Below are positions 9,006-18,835 of a DNA stretch of 64,000 nt, piece after piece (position 1 is the stretch's first letter; every line of letters begins with the position of its first letter). Position numbers and translations under genes: made by a program. The notes below the pieces were generated by a model that did no database searches, was not told the DNA's origin, and saw nothing but the letters and a program-made list of their open reading frames with translations. The stretch comes from Chromatiales bacterium (lineage in GTDB: Bacteria; Pseudomonadota; Gammaproteobacteria; UBA6429; Thiohalophilaceae), in contig JALSSV010000082.1 of assembly GCA_026984045.1 (NCBI GenBank), positions 62,001 to 126,000 of the forward strand, written 5' to 3'.

Positions 9006-10259
9006 ATGTTTCGTCCATTTCAAACCCTGATTCGTCTGTCGCTGGCGGGCGCCCTGCTGTGGCCATTGCAGGTCACCGCCGGCCCCCTCGCCATCACCCC
9101 GACCGCGCCGCCCGAACTGCGCCAGCGCATCCTTGCCATCATTGCCGAACATCCACGGCTGCGTGCGGCCCGGGCCGAGCTGGAACAGGCCCGCGCCAAG
9201 CTGCGCGGCGCCGGCCAGGCCGTCTACAACCCCGAACTGGCGCTGGACGCCGAACGGGCCGGGGCCGACACCCGCACCCTACAGCTGAGCCAGACCCTGG
9301 ATCTGGGCGATCAGCGCGGGGCCCGCACGGCGGTGGCCAGGGCCGAACTGCGCCGCGCCACGGCCCGCCACACAAGGCAATGGTTGCGCCTCGCCCGGGA
9401 CCTGCTCGAGACCCTGGCCGAGGACACCACCCGCCAGGCCCTGGCCCGGCTGGCCGATCAGCGCCTGAAACTCATGCAGGACTTCACCGACATCGCCGAA
9501 CGCCGCTACCGGGCGGGTGATCTCGGTCAGGTGGAACTGGAACTGGCCCGCCTGGCCTACAGCGAGGCGCTGATGACCCAGGCCACGGCCCTGGCGGAGG
9601 CGGCGGCCACGCGGGAACGACTGCGGGCGCTGTTCCTGGGCCGCCTCGATCGCCTGCCGGCCCTGCCCGAATCCCTGCCGACGCCGAGCCTGCCCGAATC
9701 CCTGCCCGACTTCGTGCGCCGCCTGCCGGAGATGGTCGCCATCGAGGCCGAGGTGGCCGCGGCCCGCGAGGCTGTGAACCTGCGCCGCGCCGAACGAAGC
9801 TGGGATCCAACCCTCGCCGTGCGCGGCGGCCGGGAGGATCGGGAAAACCTGATCGGCGCCACTCTCACCCTCCCCCTCAAGGTGCGCAATCCCTTGCGTG
9901 CCGAAGTGGAGGCGGCACACCAGGCGCGGATCGCCGCCGAGCAGCGAGCCCAGCAGGCTTTCCGCGACCTCCAGGCGCGCCTGCGTTCGGTCACCGCCCG
10001 CTACCGCCTGCTGCGCACCGCCTGGTCCGACTGGCAACGGGCGGGCCAGCGCAGCGTCACCCGCCAGCTCCAGCTCATCCGCCGCCTCTGGCAGGCGGGC
10101 GACATGAGCACCGCCGAATACCTGATGCAACTGAAACAGGCCCTGGAAACCCGTGCCGCCGGTCTCGAGCTGCGGGGCCGCCTCTGGCAAAGCGGCTTCG
10201 CCTGGCTCGATGAAACCGCCACCCTCGACGACTGGCTCGACAAAAAGGAATCCGACTGA
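9006..10259 (+). CDS. CzcC-like outer-membrane factor of RND metal efflux
   Basis: The 417-aa protein is a TolC/CzcC-family outer-membrane channel for tripartite cation efflux. It has a signal peptide, then long alpha-helical coiled-coil repeats rich in Ala, Arg and Glu (LRAARAELEQARAKL; AEVEAAHQARIAAEQRAQQ), typical of the OEP duplication. GAGGAAA upstream of the ATG at 9006 is a fair ribosome binding site. One base separates its stop from the next start. Confidence 0.9.
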   Translation: MFRPFQTLIRLSLAGALLWPLQVTAGPLAITPTAPPELRQRILAIIAEHPRLRAARAELEQARAKLRGAGQAVYNPELALDAERAGADTRTLQLSQTLDLGDQRGARTAVARAELRRATARHTRQWLRLARDLLETLAEDTTRQALARLADQRLKLMQDFTDIAERRYRAGDLGQVELELARLAYSEALMTQATALAEAAATRERLRALFLGRLDRLPALPESLPTPSLPESLPDFVRRLPEMVAIEAEVAAAREAVNLRRAERSWDPTLAVRGGREDRENLIGATLTLPLKVRNPLRAEVEAAHQARIAAEQRAQQAFRDLQARLRSVTARYRLLRTAWSDWQRAGQRSVTRQLQLIRRLWQAGDMSTAEYLMQLKQALETRAAGLELRGRLWQSGFAWLDETATLDDWLDKKESD

Positions 10260-10260
10260 C

Positions 10261-11442
10261 ATGAAAAACGCACTACCCCTGATCCTGCTGCTGGCCCTGC
10301 TGGGCGCCGGCTGCAATGCCGCAAACGACGACGACACCGCCCATGCCGATCATGGCGACGAGGCCAGCCATGCCCGCGACGAACACGACCGCCAGGGAGA
10401 GGCGGAAACGGCGCACGCCGAATCCGCCGGCGTGGTGCACCTGTCTCCCGCCCAGATGGCGGCCGCCGGGATCCGTGTCGAGCCCCTGGAACCGCGCCCG
10501 CTGCCGGCCATCATCCACGCCCCGGGCGAGGTGCGGCTCAATGCCTACCGCACCGTCAACATCACGCCGCGCATCGCCGCCCAGGTGGTGGCCCGCCACG
10601 CCCGACTCGGTGACGAAGTGCAAGCCGGTCAGCCGCTGGTGACTCTCTCCAGCGTGGAGATGGCCGAGGCCCAGGGCGCCCTGCTGGTGGCGGCCCGGGA
10701 ATGGCAGCGGGTGAAACAGCTCGGCCGCAAGGTGGTCTCCGCCCGCCGTTATACCCAGGCACGGGTCGATTACGAGCAGGCACTGGCCAGGGTGCGGGCC
10801 TATGGCATGCGCCAGGCCGAGATCGACGCCCTGCTCGCCGGTCGCGGCAACGGGCCCGACGGCACCTTCCGGCTCGTCTCGCCCCAGGCCGGTCGGGTGC
10901 TGCACGACGATTTCATCGTCGGCCAGCGGGTCGAACCGGGTACGGTGCTGATGGTGATCGCCGACGAGTCGGTGATGTGGGTCGAGGCCCGGGTCAAGCC
11001 GGAGGAAGCCGCGCGCATCGCCGTGGGCACGCCGGCGCGGATCCGCGTGGGTGAGCAAAGCCTGCCGGCCCGGGTGATCCAGATCCACCATGCCCTCGAC
11101 GAAACCACGCGCACCCTCGCGGTGCGCCTGGAAGTGGCGAACCGCGAGGATCGCCTGCATCCGGGCCTGTTCGTCAGCGTGGCCATTCCCACCCGGGATC
11201 GCAGGCCGGTCCTGGCCCTGCCCGAGGAGGCCGTACTGCGCAGTCCCGACGGCGACTGGCAGGTGTTCGTGCAACAGGAAGCGCCGGGCGCGTTCCGCGC
11301 CGTGGAAGTGAAACGCCTGCGGGTGAGCGACGGGCTGGCCGTGATCGACGGCCTGGCCCCGGGCACTCCCGTGGTCACCGCCGGCGCCTTCTTCCTCCAG
11401 TCGGAGTTGGCCAAGAGCGGTTTCGAAACCCACAACCACTGA
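10261..11442 (+). CDS. CzcB-like periplasmic adaptor (membrane fusion protein)
   Basis: The 393-aa product is the RND adaptor. A lipobox (LLGAGC) indicates membrane anchoring. A His/Asp-rich stretch (residues 25-55, including HADHGDEASHARDEH) could bind divalent metal in the periplasm. The barrel-sandwich and beta-barrel parts (RIAAQVVARHARLGDEVQAGQPL; VMWVEARVKPEEAARI) are typical. It lies between the outer-membrane factor and the pump gene. Confidence 0.92.
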   Translation: MKNALPLILLLALLGAGCNAANDDDTAHADHGDEASHARDEHDRQGEAETAHAESAGVVHLSPAQMAAAGIRVEPLEPRPLPAIIHAPGEVRLNAYRTVNITPRIAAQVVARHARLGDEVQAGQPLVTLSSVEMAEAQGALLVAAREWQRVKQLGRKVVSARRYTQARVDYEQALARVRAYGMRQAEIDALLAGRGNGPDGTFRLVSPQAGRVLHDDFIVGQRVEPGTVLMVIADESVMWVEARVKPEEAARIAVGTPARIRVGEQSLPARVIQIHHALDETTRTLAVRLEVANREDRLHPGLFVSVAIPTRDRRPVLALPEEAVLRSPDGDWQVFVQQEAPGAFRAVEVKRLRVSDGLAVIDGLAPGTPVVTAGAFFLQSELAKSGFETHNH

Positions 11443-11467
11443 TCCGGCCACCTGCGAGGACGCCACG

Positions 11468-14400
11468 ATGCTCAACAAACTGATCGATGTCGCGGTCGGC
11501 AGCCGGCTGCTGGTGCTGCTGGCCCTGATCGCCATCCTCTTCGGCGCCGGCCTGATCCTGCCGCGCCTGAATCTCGATGCCTTCCCCGACGTGACCAACG
11601 TGCAGGTCACCATCAACACCGAAGCGCCCGGCCTGGCCGCCGAGGAAGTGGAACAGCTCATCACCTTCCCGGTGGAAGCGGTGATGTACGCCCTGCCCGA
11701 CGTGGAAGAGGTGCGTTCCATCTCCAAGACCGGCCTGTCGGTGATCACCGTGGTGTTCAGGGAAGGCACCGATATCTACTTCGCCCGGCAACTGGTCTTC
11801 GAACGGCTGCAGGCCGCCCGGGAACAGATCCCGGAAGGAGTGGGCACGCCGGTCATGGGGCCGAACACCTCCGGCCTCGGCCAGGTGTTCCAGTACATGA
11901 TCCGCGCCACCGAGCCCGGCCGCTACGACGCCATGACCCTGCGCAGTCTCAACGACTGGGTGGTCAAGCTGCTGATCATGCCGGTCGCTGGCGTCACCGA
12001 CGTGCTCTCCTTCGGCGGCGAAGTGCGCCAATACCAGGTCCTGCTGGATCCGCAGCGCCTGCTGGCCTTCGATCTCCGTCCCCGCGACGTGACCGAGGCC
12101 ATCGAGGCCAACAACCGCAACGCCGGCGGCTGGTACATGGATCGCGGCCAGGAACAGCTGGTGATCCGGGGCGTGGGCTGGGTGCGCAGCGGCGAAGACG
12201 GCCTGCGCGACATCGGCAACATCCCCCTCAAGGAGGAAGAGGGCACCGTGGTGCGGGTGCGCGACGTGGCCGAGGTCCGTTTCGGCCCGGAGATCCGCCA
12301 GGGCGCCGTGACCATGACCGTGCGCGACGCCGACGGCCGGCCCCGCCCCCTGGGCGAGGTGGTGATCGGCATCGTGCTCAAGCGCATGGGCGCCAACACC
12401 AAGGCCACCATCGACGGCATCAAGGCACGCCTGCCGGCCATCCAGCAGGCCCTGCCCGAGGGCGTGATCATCGAGCCGTTCTACGATCAGTCGGATCTGG
12501 TCAACAAGGCCGTGACCACCGTCACCAAGGCCCTGCTTGAGGCCTTCGTACTGATCGTGGTGGTGCTGCTGCTGTTCCTGATGAACCTGCGCGCCACCCT
12601 GCTGGTGCTGCTGTCCATCCCGCTGTCGGTGGGCCTGGCGCTGATGGTCATGGCCGAGTGGGGCGTGTCGGCCAACCTCATGTCGCTGGGCGGGCTGGCC
12701 ATCGCCATCGGCATGATGGTGGACGGCTCGGTGGTGATGATGGAGCACATCTTCAGCCATCTGGCCCATCCCGATCGGCAGCATGAAGAACGGGTGCGGA
12801 CCCAACTGGCGCCCGGCGATCCCGATCCCTTCGCGGCCCGGGACGACCGCCACGGCATCCCCCTGCGCATCAAGGAGGCCGCCAGGGAAATGGGGCGGCC
12901 GGTGTTCTTCGCCGTGCTCATCATCACCATCGTCTTCGCGCCCCTGTTCGCCCTGGAAGGGGTGGAGGGCAAACTGTTCCAGCCGATGGCCATCTCCATC
13001 GTGCTGGCCATGCTCGCCTCGCTGCTGGTGGCCCTGATGGTGATTCCGGCGCTGGCCTCCTACCTGTTCCGCCGCGGCGTGCGCGAAAAGCCCAGCCCCC
13101 TGTTGCAGCCCGTCGCCCGCGCCTATCGCCAATGGCTGGGCCAGGCCCTGGAACACCGCCGCACGGTGGTGGCCATCGCCCTGGCCCTGTTCGTCGCCGC
13201 CCTCGCCCTGGTGCCGTTCCTCGGCACCGAGTTCGTGCCGGAACTGGAGGAGGGGACCATCAACGTGCGCGTCACCCTGGCGCCCTCGTCCAGCCTGAAC
13301 ACGGCCCTGGACGTGGCGCAGAAACTGGAGAAGGTGATTCTCACCTTCCCCGAGGTCACCTACGCCTCCAGCCGGGTGGGTCGGGCCGAGGTGGGCGGCG
13401 ATCCGGAGCCGGTGTCCAACGTGGAGATCTTCATCGGTCTCAGGCCGGTCAGCGAATGGACCTCGGCCCACGACCGGCAGACCCTGCAGACCCTTATGGA
13501 GAAGAAGATGGCGGTGATCCCCGGCCTGCTGTTCAACTTCTCCCAGCCCATCGCCACCCGGGTGGACGAGTTGCTCTCGGGCGTGAAGGCGCAACTGGCC
13601 ATCAAGCTGTTCGGGCCCGATCTCGACGTGCTGGCGGCCAAGGGCCGGGAGATCGAGCAACTGGTCAAGTCCATTCCGGGCACCACCGGCGTCGCCCTGG
13701 AACAGATCGAGGGCGAGGCCCAGCTGGTGGTCCGCCCCGATCGGGATCGCCTGGCCCGCTACGGCATCCCGGTGGACACCATCATGAGCCTGGTGGGCGA
13801 CGCCATCGGCGGCCAGGAAGCCGGCCAGGTGATCAAGGGCAACGAGCGCTACGACATCTACGTGCGCCTGGCGCCCCGCTTCCGCAACAGCGTGCAGGCG
13901 ATCCGCAATCTCATCATCAAGGCGCCCTCCGGGGCCTGGGTGCGGCTGGGCGACGTGGCCTCGGTGGCCATCGAATCGGGCCCGCCGCAGATCCGCCGGG
14001 ACGACGTGCAACGGCGCATCGTGATCCAGACCAACGTGGAAGGCCGCGACATGGGCGGCCTGGTGGCCGAAATCGATCGCCGCATCCGCGAGACCATCGA
14101 CCTTCCCCCAGGCTACACGGTGGTCTTCGGCGGCCAGTTCGAGAACCAGCAGCGGGCCCAGCAGCGGCTGATGATCGTGGTCCCCCTGTCGCTGGGCCTG
14201 ATCTTCCTGCTGCTCTACTTCGCCTTCAACTCGGTAGGCCAGGCCCTGCTGATCATGCTCAACGTGCCGCTGGCGCTGATCGGCGGCATCGCCGCCCTGT
14301 TCTTCTCCGGCCAGTACCTCTCGGTGCCGGGCTCCATCGGCTTCATCGCCCTGTTCGGCGTGGCGGTGCTCAACGGGGTGGTGATGGTCAATGCCATCAA

Positions 14401-14671
14401 CCAGCGCATCCTGAGCGGTTGCGGCCTGCGCGAGTCGATCTTCGAAGGGGCCCGGTCACGCCTGCGGCCGGTCCTGATGACCGCCTCCATCGCCGCCCTC
14501 GGCCTCATTCCCATGCTGCTGGCCAGCGGCGTCGGCTCGGAGGTGCAGCGACCCCTGGCCACGGTGGTGGTGGGCGGCCTGTTCTCCTCCACCCTGCTGA
14601 CATTGTTCGTGATTCCGGTACTCTATACCCCCTTCTCCCGTGCAAGACTCCAGGCGGAGGAACACCCATGA
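11468..14671 (+). CDS. Heavy-metal RND efflux pump, CzcA type
   Basis: This inner-membrane proton-driven cation exporter has 1067 aa, the usual size. It has twelve predicted membrane segments in two halves. The TM4 signature reads AIAIGMMVDGSVVMMEH, which carries DG like divalent-cation pumps and lacks the DA form of CusA. The porter-domain methionines of the Cu/Ag pumps are absent (EEGTINVRV where CusA has EGDLLYM). A divalent ion (Zn, Co, Ni or Cd) is therefore the likelier substrate. GAGGA precedes the ATG. Confidence 0.93.
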   Translation: MLNKLIDVAVGSRLLVLLALIAILFGAGLILPRLNLDAFPDVTNVQVTINTEAPGLAAEEVEQLITFPVEAVMYALPDVEEVRSISKTGLSVITVVFREGTDIYFARQLVFERLQAAREQIPEGVGTPVMGPNTSGLGQVFQYMIRATEPGRYDAMTLRSLNDWVVKLLIMPVAGVTDVLSFGGEVRQYQVLLDPQRLLAFDLRPRDVTEAIEANNRNAGGWYMDRGQEQLVIRGVGWVRSGEDGLRDIGNIPLKEEEGTVVRVRDVAEVRFGPEIRQGAVTMTVRDADGRPRPLGEVVIGIVLKRMGANTKATIDGIKARLPAIQQALPEGVIIEPFYDQSDLVNKAVTTVTKALLEAFVLIVVVLLLFLMNLRATLLVLLSIPLSVGLALMVMAEWGVSANLMSLGGLAIAIGMMVDGSVVMMEHIFSHLAHPDRQHEERVRTQLAPGDPDPFAARDDRHGIPLRIKEAAREMGRPVFFAVLIITIVFAPLFALEGVEGKLFQPMAISIVLAMLASLLVALMVIPALASYLFRRGVREKPSPLLQPVARAYRQWLGQALEHRRTVVAIALALFVAALALVPFLGTEFVPELEEGTINVRVTLAPSSSLNTALDVAQKLEKVILTFPEVTYASSRVGRAEVGGDPEPVSNVEIFIGLRPVSEWTSAHDRQTLQTLMEKKMAVIPGLLFNFSQPIATRVDELLSGVKAQLAIKLFGPDLDVLAAKGREIEQLVKSIPGTTGVALEQIEGEAQLVVRPDRDRLARYGIPVDTIMSLVGDAIGGQEAGQVIKGNERYDIYVRLAPRFRNSVQAIRNLIIKAPSGAWVRLGDVASVAIESGPPQIRRDDVQRRIVIQTNVEGRDMGGLVAEIDRRIRETIDLPPGYTVVFGGQFENQQRAQQRLMIVVPLSLGLIFLLLYFAFNSVGQALLIMLNVPLALIGGIAALFFSGQYLSVPGSIGFIALFGVAVLNGVVMVNAINQRILSGCGLRESIFEGARSRLRPVLMTASIAALGLIPMLLASGVGSEVQRPLATVVVGGLFSSTLLTLFVIPVLYTPFSRARLQAEEHP

Positions 14672-14726
14672 TGGCCAATTTTCCCCGTTTACGCCGCCCG
14701 CCCCTCGCCACGGGGAGGCCGAGCCG

Positions 14727-15326
14727 ATGAGCGGCTGCGGCTGTGAAGTCACGATCACCGACCGTGACCAGCAACAGGCCCTGATCCCGCTTCTGGCCAT
14801 CAACGGGATCATGTTCGTGCTCGAAGTGGGCGTGGGCTGGTACGCCCAGTCCACGTCCCTGATCGCCGATGCCATGGACATGCTGGCCGACGCCCTGGTC
14901 TATGGCGTGGCCCTGTACGCCGTCGGGCGGCCGATGATCGTCAAGATCCGGGCCGCGGCCCTCAGCGGCGGCTTGCAGGTGGCGCTGGCCCTGCTGGTGT
15001 TCGCCGACATCCTGCGGCGCTATTTCCTGGGCAGCGAACCCCTGTCGCTCCTGATGATGGGCATGGGGCTGCTGGCGCTGGGGGCCAATGTCGTCTGTCT
15101 GCTGCTCATCGCGCGGCATCGCGAGGGGGAAGTGCACATGCGCGCCAGCTGGATTTTTTCCAGGAACGACGTCATCGCCAATCTGGGCGTCATCCTGGCC
15201 GGCGCGGCGGTGGCCTGGACCGGCTCCCGCCTCCCGGATCTCGTCATCGGCAGCCTGGTCGCCCTGGTGGTGCTGCGGGGCGGCCTGCACATCCTGCGCG
15301 AGGCCCGGGACACGCCGCACCCTTGA
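14727..15326 (+). CDS. CDF-like cation transporter (short form)
   Basis: The 199-aa membrane protein resembles the transmembrane part of cation diffusion facilitators. It has six hydrophobic stretches, the pattern SLIADAMDMLADALVYG with Asp pairs in helix 2, and SRNDVIANLGVI in helix 5. It lacks the cytoplasmic C-terminal domain and begins with a cysteine-containing MSGCGCEVTI tail. GGGGAGG precedes the ATG. Fifty-five bases separate it from the RND pump gene, so it probably belongs to the same metal operon. Confidence 0.85.
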   Translation: MSGCGCEVTITDRDQQQALIPLLAINGIMFVLEVGVGWYAQSTSLIADAMDMLADALVYGVALYAVGRPMIVKIRAAALSGGLQVALALLVFADILRRYFLGSEPLSLLMMGMGLLALGANVVCLLLIARHREGEVHMRASWIFSRNDVIANLGVILAGAAVAWTGSRLPDLVIGSLVALVVLRGGLHILREARDTPHP

Positions 15327-15385
15327 TCTTCACGGCGGCAACCCCATATTTCGTCCCGTCTGTGACAACCGAATTCTCGGTCGCC

Positions 15386-15414
15386 TCGGACATCCAGAAC
15401 AAAATAACTATAAA
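15386..15414 (+). promoter_or_regulatory. Candidate promoter for the DIP operon
   Basis: An AT-rich pocket upstream of the inositol-phosphate synthase holds TATAAA at 15409-15414, with a poor -35 match (TCGGAC, 15386-15391) at 17-base spacing. A small GGGGA/TCCCC hairpin (15454-15466) lies in the predicted leader. The weak -35 suggests an activator or an alternative sigma factor. Confidence 0.35.
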
Positions 15415-15496
15415 TTCAAATACTTGGTCATCCTGACTGTTCGACTTCAATGCGGGGAATGTCCCCCGGCAACTTGAGAGAGGTTTTCGATTGAAG

Positions 15497-16657
15497 ATGA
15501 GCAAGATCAAGACGGCTATCGTAGGCATGGGCAACTGTGCCAGTTCCCTGATTCAAGGCATCCACTACTACCGCGACAAGGATCCTGCCGAGGCGATCGG
15601 CCTCATGCACCCGGTGATCGGCGGCTACGGCCCGGCCGACATCGAGATCGTCGCCGCCTGGGACATCGACCGGCGCAAGGTGGGCAAGGACGTGGGCCGG
15701 GCCATCTTCGAGAAGCCCAACTGCACCACCGTGTTCTGCCCCGACATCCCGGATACCGGCGTGACCGTGCGCATGGGCCGAGTGCTCGACGGCGTCTCCG
15801 AACACATGCGCGACTATCCGGAGGACCGCACCTTCCTGCTCGCCGACGAACCCGAGCCGAGCAAGGAAGACGTCGTCCAGGTTCTGAAGGAAAGTGGTGC
15901 CGAGGTACTGATGAACTACCTGCCCGTGGGCTCCGAGGAGGCCACCCGCTTCTACGCCGAATGCGCCCTGGAAGCCGGCGTGGCCTTCGTCAACAACATC
16001 CCGGTATTCATCGCCTCCGATCCCGAGTGGGCGGCGCGCTTCGAGGCGGCCGGGCTGCCCATCATCGGCGACGACATCAAGGCCCAGCTTGGCGCCACCA
16101 TCACCCATCGCACCCTCACCGATCTGTTCGCCAAGCGCGGGGTTGCGCTTACGCGCACCTACCAGCTCAACACCGGCGGCAACACCGACTTCCTCAACAT
16201 GCTCAACCGGGCCCGCCTGGCCTCGAAGAAGGAATCCAAGACCGAGGCGGTGCAGTCGGTCACGGCGGAACGGCTGGCCGACGAGAACATCCACGTGGGC
16301 CCGAGTGACTACGTGCCCTGGCAGAACGACAACAAGCTCTGCTTCATCCGCATGGAGGGCAAGCTGTTCGGCGACGTGCCCATGAACCTGGAGCTGCGCC
16401 TGTCGGTGGAGGATTCGCCCAACTCGGCGGGCGTGGCCATCGACGCCATCCGCTGCGCCAGGCTGGCCCGGGATCGGGGCGAGGCCGGCGTGATCCACGC
16501 CCCGTCGAGCTACTTCTGCAAGCACCCGCCCCGTCAGATCCCCGACGACGAGGCCTGGCGCCGGATGGAAGCCTTCATTCACGGTTCGGAGACTGCGCTG
16601 CATGAAGTGCCTGATACTGGCCGCGGGGAAAGGCAGCCGGCTACGGCCACGGGCTGA
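15497..16657 (+). CDS. ino1: L-myo-inositol-1-phosphate synthase
   Basis: The enzyme (386 aa) isomerises glucose-6-phosphate to L-myo-inositol-1-phosphate using bound NAD. It matches the short prokaryotic form: the Rossmann start [41 protein letters not shown], and the C-terminal [23 protein letters not shown] split over the core. The ATG at 15497 gives the canonical MSKIK start. A TTG at 15491 has better spacing (7 bases) from GAGAGAGG and could be used instead. Its end overlaps the next gene by 56 bases, implying coupled expression for DIP synthesis. Confidence 0.95.
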   Translation: MSKIKTAIVGMGNCASSLIQGIHYYRDKDPAEAIGLMHPVIGGYGPADIEIVAAWDIDRRKVGKDVGRAIFEKPNCTTVFCPDIPDTGVTVRMGRVLDGVSEHMRDYPEDRTFLLADEPEPSKEDVVQVLKESGAEVLMNYLPVGSEEATRFYAECALEAGVAFVNNIPVFIASDPEWAARFEAAGLPIIGDDIKAQLGATITHRTLTDLFAKRGVALTRTYQLNTGGNTDFLNMLNRARLASKKESKTEAVQSVTAERLADENIHVGPSDYVPWQNDNKLCFIRMEGKLFGDVPMNLELRLSVEDSPNSAGVAIDAIRCARLARDRGEAGVIHAPSSYFCKHPPRQIPDDEAWRRMEAFIHGSETALHEVPDTGRGERQPATATG

Positions 16658-17915
16658 GAGCAAGCCGCTCCTGCCCCTGCTCGGGATGCCGCTCATCGAG
16701 CGCGTGATCCGCGAAGCCCGGCGCGCCGGCGCCGACGACTTCGTGGTGGTCACCGGCCACGCGGCGGACGCGGTCGAGGCCTTCCTGGCCGATCTGGCCC
16801 GCCGCCTCGACGTGCCCATCGCCACGGTGCGCAACCCCGAGTGGGCGGACACGGAGAACGGCCGCTCTCTTCTCGCCGCGGAAGGGCTCCTTCGGGAGCC
16901 CTTTCTCCTGTTGATGGCCGATCACCTCTTCGAGGCGGATCTGCTGCGCGATCTCCTGCGCGCGCCCCTGCCCCCCGCCGGCCTGCGCCTGGCGGTGGAC
17001 GGCCAGCGGCACAACCCGCTTGTGGATCCGGACGACGTGACCCGGGTGCGGCGCGACGGCGCGCGGATCACCGCCATCGGCAAGGGCCTGGAACCGTTCG
17101 ACGGCTACGACACCGGGATCTTCCACTGCACCCCGGCCCTGTTCGACGCCCTGCGCGAAGCCGCCCGCCACGGCGACACCACGCTCAGCGGGGCGGTGCA
17201 GCGGCTGGCCCGCGACGGCCATGCGCAGGCGGTGGAGGTGAGCGGCCGTTTCTGGTGCGACGTGGACGATCCGGCCGCCCTGGCCCGGGCCGAGAATGCA
17301 CTGCTCCGGCGCCTGCGCGGCAAGACCCGCGACGGGCCGGTGGCGCGCTGGCTCAACCGTCCCTTGTCGATCCGCCTTTCGCGGCGCCTGGTGAACACGA
17401 ACATCACGCCCAACGCCATCTCCCTGGCGTCCTTCGGGCTGTCCCTGCTTGCCACCGGCCTGTTCCTGGTTGGCCATTACGCAGCCCTGGCCGCCGGCGG
17501 CCTGCTGGCCCAGCTCGCTTCGGTGATCGACGGCTGCGACGGCGAAGTGGCGCGCCTGAAATACCTCGGCAGCGACTACGGCGGCTGGCTCGACGCGGTG
17601 CTGGATCGCTACGCCGACGCCTTCCTGCTGGGCGGCCTTGGCGCCTACGCTTGGCAGAACGGCGGCGGCACCCTGGCGCTGGTGCTGGCCTTCCTCGCCA
17701 TCACCGGCTCCTTCCTGGTCAGCTACACCGCCGACAAGTACGACGGCCTGATGCGCGAGCGGGGCGGTGCACGCTTCCGCATCGGCCGCGACGTGCGCGT
17801 GTTCCTGATCTTCCTCGGCGCGCTGCTGAACCAGGCCCTGGCGGTGCTGATCCTGATCGCCGTGCTCATGAACGCCGAAACCCTGCGCCGGCTGTATGTC
17901 TGCCGCGCTGGTTGA
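16602..17915 (+). CDS. Bifunctional inositol-1-phosphate cytidylyltransferase / DIP-phosphate synthase
   Basis: The 437-aa fusion has an N-terminal nucleotidyltransferase with [13 protein letters not shown] (residues 4-16) and a KPLLPL substrate loop. The membrane-embedded C-terminal CDP-alcohol phosphatidyltransferase carries a perfect motif, D313-G-x2-A-R-x8-G-x3-D331-x3-D335. This architecture is that of IPCT/DIPPS: CTP plus inositol-1-phosphate gives CDP-inositol, which condenses with a second inositol-1-phosphate to phosphorylated di-myo-inositol phosphate. The adjacent inositol-phosphate synthase strongly supports that substrate. A generic NTP-transferase/CDP-alcohol fusion for a phosphoinositol lipid is the main alternative. 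Confidence 0.88.
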   Translation: MKCLILAAGKGSRLRPRAESKPLLPLLGMPLIERVIREARRAGADDFVVVTGHAADAVEAFLADLARRLDVPIATVRNPEWADTENGRSLLAAEGLLREPFLLLMADHLFEADLLRDLLRAPLPPAGLRLAVDGQRHNPLVDPDDVTRVRRDGARITAIGKGLEPFDGYDTGIFHCTPALFDALREAARHGDTTLSGAVQRLARDGHAQAVEVSGRFWCDVDDPAALARAENALLRRLRGKTRDGPVARWLNRPLSIRLSRRLVNTNITPNAISLASFGLSLLATGLFLVGHYAALAAGGLLAQLASVIDGCDGEVARLKYLGSDYGGWLDAVLDRYADAFLLGGLGAYAWQNGGGTLALVLAFLAITGSFLVSYTADKYDGLMRERGGARFRIGRDVRVFLIFLGALLNQALAVLILIAVLMNAETLRRLYVCRAG

Positions 17916-17925
17916 TCACTTCCCT

Positions 17926-18046
17926 GTAGGAGCGGCGCGAGCCGCGATGCGGCGGTAACTGGTCGCTGGGAAAACCAAACGTCTTTACCAGCCACCGGTC
18001 CCCAGCCACCCGCTACCTGTAATCGCGGCGAGGGCGCCGCTCCTAC
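17926..18046. repeat. Inverted pair of REP-like units
   Basis: GTAGGAGCGGCGCGAGCCGC begins at 17926. Its near-identical inverse (ending GGCGCCGCTCCTAC) occupies 18022-18046. They form a BIME-like pair with about 75 bases between. A third copy of the unit lies at 53550-53573. Confidence 0.7.
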
Positions 18047-18071
18047 GGGTTCCACCAATCCCGGACAACCC

Positions 18072-18695
18072 ATGACCGAACACCTCGCAACCCACAACGA
18101 TCCCCTCGCCTGCGCCGAGGCGCGGATCCGCGCCATCATCGCCGGCTCGGCCGTGCCGGAGGATCCACCCCATGCCGAGAACACCCTGCAATGGCTGCTG
18201 CGCCTGGTGCCCGATGCCGATCCGGCCCTGCGGCTCGCGGCCCTCGGCCACGACATCGACCGCGCCGTGCCCGACAAGGTGCGGCGCGAGGACTTCGACG
18301 ACTACGACGCCTTCAAGGCCGCCCACGCCGAACACGGCGCCCGGATCCTCGCCCGGCTGCTGGCCGAATGCGGCGTGCCCGTCCCCCTCATCAAAGACAC
18401 CTGCCGCCTGGTGGAACGCCACGAGATCGGCGGCGATCCCCGTTCGGATCTGCTCAAGGACGCCGACAGCCTCTCCTACTTCGAGGTCAACCTGCCCCTG
18501 TACCTGGCCCGCGAGGGCGAAGCGGAAACCCTGCGCCGCTGCCGCTGGGGCGTGCGGCGCCTGTCGGCCAACGCCCGGCAACGGCTGGCCCGGATGCATT
18601 TTGCCGATCCGCGGCAGGCGGCCATCGTGCGCCAGGCCCTGGAAACCGAACGAGGAGGGGCGGCTAAAGCACCATCTTCGCTGGCCGATAAATAA
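18072..18695 (+). CDS. HD-domain phosphohydrolase, candidate DIP-phosphate phosphatase
   Basis: The 207-aa soluble protein shows the HD-superfamily metal ligands: H34 (HAENTL), H60-D61 (LGHDID), H85/H88, H117 (VERHE) and D130 or D132 (LKDADS). This fold hydrolyses phosphoesters. DIP synthesis needs a final phosphatase, and this gene follows the two preceding pathway genes. That role is inferred from position only. A REP-like pair in the 156-base gap could separate its expression. The ATG at 18072 lacks a strong ribosome binding site. Confidence 0.75.
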   Translation: MTEHLATHNDPLACAEARIRAIIAGSAVPEDPPHAENTLQWLLRLVPDADPALRLAALGHDIDRAVPDKVRREDFDDYDAFKAAHAEHGARILARLLAECGVPVPLIKDTCRLVERHEIGGDPRSDLLKDADSLSYFEVNLPLYLAREGEAETLRRCRWGVRRLSANARQRLARMHFADPRQAAIVRQALETERGGAAKAPSSLADK

Positions 18696-18835
18696 CAATG
18701 GTATGAGCGTGCCGCCGGCATACGGAAATCCCGCGTTCGGCACGGGTGTTTTCAACCCCAGATGACACGAGGTTTCTGCCTGCGCCGGGCGCCCAGGCGG
18801 CTCCGGCCCGTCAGGCGCGTCACCCTTCCGCACCG

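Noticed and set aside
11375-14011. 878-codon antisense frame opposite the CzcA pump
   Set aside because: Low-complexity His/Gln/Asp/Gly-rich sequence mirrors the pump codons; no ribosome binding site or homology.
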